A stretch of 19,760 nucleotides of DNA from Chitinophagaceae bacterium (GTDB taxonomy: Bacteria > Bacteroidota > Bacteroidia > Chitinophagales > Chitinophagaceae): contig JAGNOY010000008.1 of assembly GCA_017989935.1 (NCBI GenBank), positions 1 to 19,760 on the forward strand, in the 5' to 3' direction. This document shows, piece by piece, positions 14,700 through 19,760 of the stretch. The translations under genes were made by a program, and so were the position numbers. Within the stretch, counting starts at the first letter, position 1; every line of letters starts with the position of its first letter. The notes beneath the pieces are model-generated. The model saw only the letters and a list, made by a program, of their open reading frames with translations. It was not told where the DNA came from and did no database searches.

Positions 14700-15242
14700 A
14701 TGATGAAAAATATTATTCTTGCAAGCCTCTCCACCATTTTATTGTTTTTCGCTGTTACTTTTAATGCTTGCAAACCTGATAAATGTAAAAATGTAAGCTG
14801 TGCTTATAGCAGTACTTGTAAAGATGGAGTATGTATTTGTCAAATAGGTTATGAAGGCGAACATTGCGAAACCATCACCAGAGATAAATTTAAAGGCATT
14901 TGGAATATTAATGAAGATGGCACATTATCAAGTCCAGCTCAGTATACAGTAAGTGTAGAATCAGGTGATAAAATCAATAAGGTGATTGTAAAGAATTTTC
15001 AAAACAATTTTACGATGGACGTTGAGGCTTATGCTTTAAAAGATACTTTAACTATTCCTGTTCAAACACTTTCAAACGGCAATACAATAGAAGGATGGGC
15101 AACCATAGTTGATACCAATCCATTAAACCAACATTATTATCAACATGCAGTCATGAACATGTATTATAAAGTAACAAATTCTATTGGCCAAGTGAATGAA
15201 TATGGCGGCGGCGGAGCAGGACCTTCACAATGGAGTAAATAG
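14700..15242 (+). CDS. Lipoprotein with one EGF-like domain
   Basis: 180 residues. The signal peptide (1-23) ends TFNAC with lipidated Cys24; the lipobox is non-standard at -3 (Phe) but reasonable for Bacteroidota. It is followed at once by an EGF-like domain with six cysteines at 29, 34, 40, 45, 47 and 56, ending CQIGYEGEHCE. The remaining 120 residues look like a beta-rich domain (FKGIWNINEDGTLS..., then VSVESGDKINKVIVKNF...) seen in many Bacteroidota lipoproteins of unknown function. It ends with a Gly-rich EYGGGGAGPSQWSK. It is likely exposed at the outer membrane. It follows ccmF by 50 bases but appears to have its own promoter and has a strong terminator of its own, so a link to cytochrome maturation is not implied. 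Confidence 0.85.
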   Translation: MMKNIILASLSTILLFFAVTFNACKPDKCKNVSCAYSSTCKDGVCICQIGYEGEHCETITRDKFKGIWNINEDGTLSSPAQYTVSVESGDKINKVIVKNFQNNFTMDVEAYALKDTLTIPVQTLSNGNTIEGWATIVDTNPLNQHYYQHAVMNMYYKVTNSIGQVNEYGGGGAGPSQWSK

Positions 15243-15263
15243 CATAAATAATATTTAAATTAT

Positions 15264-15288
15264 AGCGTGGTTTTTCCACGCTTTTTTT
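15264..15288 (+). terminator. Rho-independent terminator
   Basis: A 7-bp stem AGCGTGG / CCACGCT (15264-15270 / 15276-15282) with a TTTTT loop is followed by an uninterrupted T-run to 15288. It begins about 20 bases after the EGF lipoprotein stop. There is no U-tract on the minus strand, so it serves the plus strand only. Confidence 0.9.
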
Positions 15289-15304
15289 ATGCCTATCAAC
15301 AAAA

Positions 15305-15970
15305 TCATAGAGGTCCCAATCGTCTATAAGTACCGAAGTTTATTTGCTTACCCATTGTTCCTCTAAGTCTTTTAAAAAACGATTCTTGTGCGAGAATAGA
15401 CTCGAATGAAGGTTTAAAGGCTAGCATACTATCGATGTATGGATAAGTTTGATTAATAGTTTTAATTTTTTCAAAATCAACAGGGATATGTTGAATTGGA
15501 GACATAAATCTTTTTCGCGTGAAAGAATTTAATAAAGCACTTTGAAATGGATCAGTGGCTAAGGCGATTTTCTTGAAGCCTAATTTTTTAGCTATTTTAT
15601 ATGAATAAAAAACATTTTCTGTGCTATGTTTTGCCAATGTATCATAAAAGATATTTGCGGCTGGCACCCCTAATTGTTGAGCATACAAGCCCATAGCCAC
15701 AGCCTCATAAAAAGGTGTATAAACAGCAGCCCCAGAATAGATAATATTTTTCGTGATGCCTTGACGATAAAGATACACACTCCATAATACCCTTGCTTTC
15801 ATGGTACTATCCCACATACCATTTTTTAGAGGCACCCCAGGTACAATCACAGCATCACAGCGATATTTATGTTGGATAACTTCGGCATTGAGGCGATTGG
15901 CTCGTTTAATCGCTAAGGAGCAAGATGATAGCAACAAGACGCTCACTAGGAACATAATTAATAATCTCAT
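15305..15970 (-). CDS. YdcF/SanA-like DUF218 lipoprotein
   Basis: 221 residues from the ATG at 15970, chosen because it gives a clean type II signal peptide (MRLLIMFLVSVLLLSSC, Cys17). The open frame extends upstream to 16069 but would bury that signal. The DUF218 fold (PF02698) is shown by CDAVIVPGVPLKNG (38-51), Arg60 in STMKARV, IYSGAAVYTPFYEAVAM (77-93), LGVPAANIFYD (100-110) and HSTENVFYS (115-123). Family members such as SanA and YdcF act in envelope homeostasis; the reaction is not well defined. It is convergent with the EGF lipoprotein. TACTTTTA (15995-15988) is a possible -7 box 17 bases upstream of the start. Confidence 0.85.
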   Translation of the reverse strand: MRLLIMFLVSVLLLSSCSLAIKRANRLNAEVIQHKYRCDAVIVPGVPLKNGMWDSTMKARVLWSVYLYRQGITKNIIYSGAAVYTPFYEAVAMGLYAQQLGVPAANIFYDTLAKHSTENVFYSYKIAKKLGFKKIALATDPFQSALLNSFTRKRFMSPIQHIPVDFEKIKTINQTYPYIDSMLAFKPSFESILAQESFFKRLRGTMGKQINFGTYRRLGPL

Positions 15971-16276
15971 GAATGTAATAATTTGATTAAAAGTAACGAA
16001 ATCAGGCCTAGTAATGAATAAGTTTACTTTATTGGATATTGGATGCATCAACTTTAGGCTAATTTTCATTCAATGAATAGTTGTAAGAAAGCATTCAGTA
16101 AGTGTACTTCTGTCTTGATCATAACAATCCCCTCTTTTACATCTTCCAAAGTTAGTTTTTACTAAAATAGGCGAATTTCACGCTCAAATGAACAAAGCAT
16201 AAAAGAGCTATAAGTCAATGTAATCAGGGCTTATAGACAAATATTGGTACTATTTTAAAAGAAATTTTCTATTTTT

Positions 16277-16307
16277 TTTGGAAGCTTCCTTCAAAGATTT
16301 ACATTTG
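16277..16307 (+). promoter_or_regulatory. Perfect promoter of the tRNA-Ser gene
   Basis: TTTG (16277-16280), exactly 19 bases, then TACATTTG (16300-16307). Only CAGC separates the box from the first base of the mature tRNA at 16312. This is the best-matching promoter in the window along with that of the arginase-family gene. Confidence 0.85.
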
Positions 16308-16311
16308 CAGC

Positions 16312-16396
16312 GGAGAGATGGCAGAGTGGTCGATTGCGACGGTCTTGAAAACCGTTGACTGTCAAAGGTCCGGGGGTTCGAATCCCTCTCTCTCCG
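16312..16396 (+). tRNA. tRNA-Ser (anticodon UGA)
   Basis: 85 bases. The acceptor stem GGAGAGA (16312-16318) pairs with TCTCTCC (16389-16395); the discriminator is G16396. The anticodon arm is ACGGT-CTTGAAA-ACCGT with TGA at 16346-16348, reading UCN codons, mainly UCA. The T arm is GGGGG-TTCGAAT-CCCTC. The extra-long variable arm (class II tRNA) is as expected for serine. The CCA tail is not encoded (CTTA follows), so it is added after transcription. Confidence 0.97.
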
Positions 16397-16405
16397 CTTA
16401 ACAGC

Positions 16406-16462
16406 ATGAGAATGAATAAGAGAATGAGAACGAATAGTTCCATTTCCTAAATTCATTCTCAT
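16406..16462 (+). repeat. Long inverted repeat after the tRNA gene
   Basis: ATGAGAATGAAT (16406-16417) and ATTCATTCTCAT (16451-16462) are perfect 12-bp arms around a 33-base loop that itself repeats GAGAATGA. It starts nine bases after the tRNA end and is followed by TTTTCATTTTATACC. It may stop transcription or guide 3' processing of the tRNA precursor; it is AT-rich and could also be a small degenerate repeat. Confidence 0.6.
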
Positions 16463-16607
16463 TTTCATTTTATACCTTCTTCCTTTACTTTGAAACTGCA
16501 GACTTTCCCTATTTTGTCATTGTATTGTCAACTTATACAAGAATTTATGCGTTTTCAGGCAGTTTTAATTTTCGAAAGAATTAATTTCATTCTTAAAATA
16601 TTTCGAA

Positions 16608-17618
16608 ATGAAAAAACTACTATTAAGCATGCTATGCGCAGTTGGAATGATTTCTTCATTCTCTCAAATCCCTCCTGTTGATACAGCCTCATGCATTCAT
16701 TTTGCGCATATTGATTCTTTATATACTTTATGTAATACAAATCCGCAACCAAATTTCACGCTAAATATCGAACCAACGGCCAATCAAATTTGGCAAGTAG
16801 GCAACACTACAAAGTTTGGCACTGCCCATGCTAGAGATACATCTTGTGCCATCTTCACAGATACAACAAATACGTATCCAACAGCCAATTATTCGGCATT
16901 TAATTTTTTGTTACCCACTACACCAGGACAAGGTTGGGGATGGAATAATAACCACATTAATTACTATCTAAAATTTTGGCACAAGTTTGAAACAGATAGT
17001 TTATTTGATGGATGCTGGATAGAAGTTTCTTTAGATAGTGGGTCTAGTTGGTATGCCTTAGATTCAATTCAAGGCAGTGGTTTTGGAAATAATTTTTGGA
17101 ATGGAAGCACTGCATGTAATTTATATAATGCCCATTCACCTTCCTTTTTATTTGACACCTTGTATAATGGACGGCATGCTTGGAGTGGTTCTAGTCACGG
17201 TTGGATTTACACAGCTTTGCATCTCAATAGGTCTTTTCCACTTAAACCAGAAAGAGGATCCTTCATCAATGCTGTTCGATTTGTTTTTGAATCTGATAGT
17301 GTACAAACAAATAAACCTGGTTGGATAATAGATGATTTTGCCATGGGCTATGTGGAATCGAGCGGTGGACTCAACGAATCAGTGCAGGCAAATCAATTAC
17401 CTGTGTATCCTAATCCATCTATATCGGGAAAATTTTCGATTTCATATCCATCAAAATCGGTGGAAGGAAGCATAGAAATTTTTAATTTAGAAGGAAAAAA
17501 AATCATGAGTAAATCGCTTCAAGCTGATATTGATTTAAGCAAATTTCCGAATGGGCTTTATTATTATAGAGCCTTATTTGACAAACAAACTTATAGTGGA
17601 GTACTTAATAAAAACTAA
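16608..17618 (+). CDS. Secreted protein with T9SS type A C-terminal sorting domain
   Basis: 336 residues. Signal peptide at 1-19 (MKKLLLSMLCAVGMISSFS). The central part (about 45-250) looks like a beta-sandwich of the jelly-roll/MAM-like kind seen in secreted Bacteroidota proteins: WIEVSLDSGSSWYALDSI, a HGWIYTALHLN strand, FVFESDS and PGWIIDDFAMGYVE. The last 70 residues (from VYPNPSISGKFSI, 266) form a type A sorting domain: VYPNP, IEIFNLEGKKIMS, IDLSKFPNGLYYYRA and a final short VLNKN. Such proteins are exported by Sec, then by the type IX system, and often fixed to the surface. No catalytic motif is evident, so the role is unknown; adhesion or binding is only a guess. Confidence 0.9.
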   Translation: MKKLLLSMLCAVGMISSFSQIPPVDTASCIHFAHIDSLYTLCNTNPQPNFTLNIEPTANQIWQVGNTTKFGTAHARDTSCAIFTDTTNTYPTANYSAFNFLLPTTPGQGWGWNNNHINYYLKFWHKFETDSLFDGCWIEVSLDSGSSWYALDSIQGSGFGNNFWNGSTACNLYNAHSPSFLFDTLYNGRHAWSGSSHGWIYTALHLNRSFPLKPERGSFINAVRFVFESDSVQTNKPGWIIDDFAMGYVESSGGLNESVQANQLPVYPNPSISGKFSISYPSKSVEGSIEIFNLEGKKIMSKSLQADIDLSKFPNGLYYYRALFDKQTYSGVLNKN

Positions 17619-17712
17619 CATAAAGTTTCAGGCAACTACCTACAATGTTAGGGTTCCCGAACCGAATCATCAGGTGAATGAAAAGATCATCGGGAGCAAA
17701 AAAGAAAGCTAA

Positions 17713-19760
17713 TTAGTAACCGAATATTTCGTCGAGATTAATTTTCTTAACGGGTCCAAACTTGTTTAATACATCCCAATTTACTTTGGCCTCGCTACCT
17801 ACGACAGTGAGTGTGTATGGCTTTTGTGCGATTTTATTTTTATGAAAATCTTGAATGTCTTTCAAACTAAATGCATCTATAGATTTGTATACTTTTTCAT
17901 TCATATCATAAGAGAGTCCTCTTTTCATAGCATTTAGGTAACTAAAAAGTATACCTGTTTTAATAGTTCGACTTGTAGACATAGTGCTTTTCATACTGAC
18001 TGCTGAATTATGAAACAACTTTTCTGAAGCGGGTAATGCATCTAACAATTCTTGCATACCAGAAATTGCTTCTTTCATTTTATCTGCTTGACAGCCAACA
18101 TAAGCACTCATCACAAATGGATCTGAGGCTTTTTGTGGCGTGCTGTATCCAGCAAAAGTTGAGTAAGCAAGTGCTTTAGATTCACGAATTTCTTGAAACA
18201 CGATTCCACTCATATTGCCTCCAAAATATTCATTAAACATATTTACCACCGGTACTTGCTCAGGGTTAAACACATCGCTATTTCTTACCCATTGTACTTC
18301 GGCCTGCACCATATCGTAATCTGCGAACAACACTTGATTTTGCTGTTGTTGCAAATAAGGAAATGATTGAGCAGCCGGAATCGTATTAAATGTTTTTGGC
18401 AAGGTATGTAAAGATGCCAATTGTGTGGAAATATTGGATAAGTCTGCTGGACCATAATATAACACCATATGAGGATATGAAGTAAGACTATGTAAAATAC
18501 TTATTAAATCTGATGCTTTTAGCTGATCTAATTCTGCATTACTCAATTCATTATTAAAAGGATTCTTCGAACCGAATTGTGCGTAATAGCGCAGTCCACT
18601 TCGAATCAAATTTTTATTGAGTTTAGAGTCGCTTCTCTTTTTCTTTTCGTTGGCGATCATATTATTTAAGGCCTCTTGATCTGGTTTGCAATTCGCTAAT
18701 ACATGTTCGAATAAGCTAAGTGCTTCCTTATAATTCTGTTGAAGTCCGTTTAAATACACATAACTTTCTTCGGAACCTGCACTTACCCCAAAATCACAAG
18801 CGAGTGTATAAAATTTTTGGCTCACTTGATCTGCGGTGTATTTATCAGTTCCTAAGTATTGCAAATAATCCATGGCTAAAGGAAATAACTTATTATTCCA
18901 AGAACCTAGTTTCAAATAATAATACTGTGTAAACAATTCATTGGTTTTGTTTTTAACCCCTAAAAGTCGCACTTTATTTGTAGTTGTTTTCACTTCGGCT
19001 TTGTCGATATCTTGCTCATAATTTACAAAAACAGGTTCTATTGCTTTTACAGACGCAGAAGAGACCTTACTTACAAATTCGCTTTGTTTATCCCTGTTCA
19101 TAGCTACAGGGGTGATGGCTGGTTTATCTACTTTAACTACATTTTCTTCCTTGCCTATTCTTTTGTAGATACATACATAATTATTGTTCAGCCATTTTTT
19201 AGCAAATTCTTGGATATCGCTTTTAGTCAATTTGCTCATTTCATTAAGTTGAAGTATTTTTTGATCCCATGCTACATCGGCAGTAAATGCTTCAAGTAAA
19301 CCAAATGCTCTTCCTGAATTTGATTCACGTTGTTGAATAAGCGATTTTTTATAATTATTAATAATAGCAAGTAGCATATCATTATCAAATTTTCCATCTT
19401 TTAATAATTTTATTTGATCAAGAATTAAGGCTTTTACCTCTTCTAGTTTTTGTCCTTCTTTAGCTTTGCCATCGATAAACAACACACTATAATCTTTTAG
19501 GCAGTAAGCTCCTGCACTGGCAGAAAGAACTTTTTGTTGTTTAACTAAATTTAAATCCATCAGCCCGGCATTTCCATTGGATAAGACGCTGCTCATAAAA
19601 TCAAGCATCATGGCTTCTTTAGTACTAGCACCAGGAAAACGGAAAGCGATATTTAAATATTCTGCATCTGGCCCAAGCACAGTGGCTTCAATCGGAGATG
19701 AAATATCAGCTTCTTTTTTAAAAGTATAAGGTGCAACAGGTTTTGGGGTCATGTAAGAAA
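17713..19760 (-). CDS. M16 family (insulinase/pitrilysin-like) peptidase, N-terminal part beyond the window
   Basis: The frame is open to the right edge, so this is a partial gene. The codon at 19752 is an internal Met, not a start. The visible 680 residues fit the later domains of a four-domain M16 peptidase. The first visible stretch is the second half-barrel (about 20-200, YLNIAFRFPGA...MLDFMSSVLSNGNAG). It is followed by an inactive domain (about 260-440, ELFTQYYYLKLGSWNN...) and the last domain (about 470-650), which contains NEYFGGNMSGIVFQEIRESK and LAYSTFAGY, the Arg-Tyr pair typical of the non-catalytic half. The zinc motif HxxEH of the first domain would lie off the window, so catalytic competence cannot be judged. 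M16 proteins of this size in Bacteroidota are usually periplasmic. The C-terminus (DEIFGY) is intact. Confidence 0.9.
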   Translation of the reverse strand, partial: SYMTPKPVAPYTFKKEADISSPIEATVLGPDAEYLNIAFRFPGASTKEAMMLDFMSSVLSNGNAGLMDLNLVKQQKVLSASAGAYCLKDYSVLFIDGKAKEGQKLEEVKALILDQIKLLKDGKFDNDMLLAIINNYKKSLIQQRESNSGRAFGLLEAFTADVAWDQKILQLNEMSKLTKSDIQEFAKKWLNNNYVCIYKRIGKEENVVKVDKPAITPVAMNRDKQSEFVSKVSSASVKAIEPVFVNYEQDIDKAEVKTTTNKVRLLGVKNKTNELFTQYYYLKLGSWNNKLFPLAMDYLQYLGTDKYTADQVSQKFYTLACDFGVSAGSEESYVYLNGLQQNYKEALSLFEHVLANCKPDQEALNNMIANEKKKRSDSKLNKNLIRSGLRYYAQFGSKNPFNNELSNAELDQLKASDLISILHSLTSYPHMVLYYGPADLSNISTQLASLHTLPKTFNTIPAAQSFPYLQQQQNQVLFADYDMVQAEVQWVRNSDVFNPEQVPVVNMFNEYFGGNMSGIVFQEIRESKALAYSTFAGYSTPQKASDPFVMSAYVGCQADKMKEAISGMQELLDALPASEKLFHNSAVSMKSTMSTSRTIKTGILFSYLNAMKRGLSYDMNEKVYKSIDAFSLKDIQDFHKNKIAQKPYTLTVVGSEAKVNWDVLNKFGPVKKINLDEIFGY

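Noticed and set aside
15971..16069. Upstream extension of the YdcF-like gene by 33 residues
   Set aside because: The extension would put a charged and polar stretch in front of a perfect lipoprotein signal peptide.
16250..16468. 72-codon open frame on the minus strand containing RERDSNPRTFDSQRFSRP
   Set aside because: It is antisense to the tRNA-Ser gene; this peptide is a familiar artefact of translating class II tRNA genes backwards.
17652..17663. GGTTCCCGAACC as terminator between the convergent T9SS and M16 genes
   Set aside because: Only a 4-bp stem is possible and no T-run follows on either strand.

Overview
The window is AT-rich chromosomal DNA from a member of the phylum Bacteroidota. 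Four things support this: promoters of the TTG-N19-TAnnTTTG type, weak Shine-Dalgarno signals, a secreted protein with a type IX secretion (T9SS) C-terminal sorting domain, and a gene repertoire typical of the phylum (GH3-family ligase, DUF62 SAM adenosyltransferase, CxxxY-type CcmE with a fused CcmF-like heme lyase, PorT-like barrel). I cannot place it below phylum with confidence. Most of the window is core metabolism and housekeeping. No CRISPR array, phage, insertion sequence or complete defence island is visible.

Layout. Bases 1-3286 (minus strand) form a tight operon read SAM-hydroxide adenosyltransferase family > antibiotic-biosynthesis-monooxygenase-fold protein > aroB > aroA. The first two junctions are ATGA overlaps, and aroA runs off the left edge. 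Bases 3371-4266 hold two tandem paralogous small membrane proteins with a strong promoter and a hairpin terminator. Bases 4320-6924 hold a GH3-family adenylating enzyme and an arginase-family ureohydrolase, each with its own -7 box. Bases 6957-7930 are more accessory in character: two hairpin-rich intergenic elements bracket a small cysteine-containing lipoprotein and a free-standing EndoU-like ribonuclease.

Bases 8032-9972 encode DNA primase (dnaG), followed by a gene-free, inverted-repeat-rich stretch of about 350 bases. Next come a PorT-like outer-membrane barrel (minus strand), dcd, and the cytochrome c maturation pair ccmE-ccmF (plus strand). After these are an EGF-like lipoprotein with a clear terminator, a YdcF/SanA-like lipoprotein, tRNA-Ser(UGA), a T9SS-secreted protein and the C-terminal part of a large M16 metallopeptidase that leaves the right edge.

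How the genes work together. AroB and AroA are two steps of the shikimate pathway. CcmE and CcmF cooperate in periplasmic heme delivery and ligation to apocytochrome c. DnaG, Dcd and the tRNA are independent housekeeping functions.

The strongest unusual signal is in gene starts. In several cases a near-perfect TAnnTTTG box sits exactly four bases before the start codon (SAM-HAT, arginase, and dnaG with a TAnnTTTA variant) or before the mature 5' end of the tRNA. This predicts leaderless mRNAs and possibly a tRNA made with little or no 5' leader. Other points of interest are the EndoU/lipoprotein pocket between repeats, the tandem membrane paralogs, the divergent active site of the SAM adenosyltransferase, and the CxxxY heme-binding motif.
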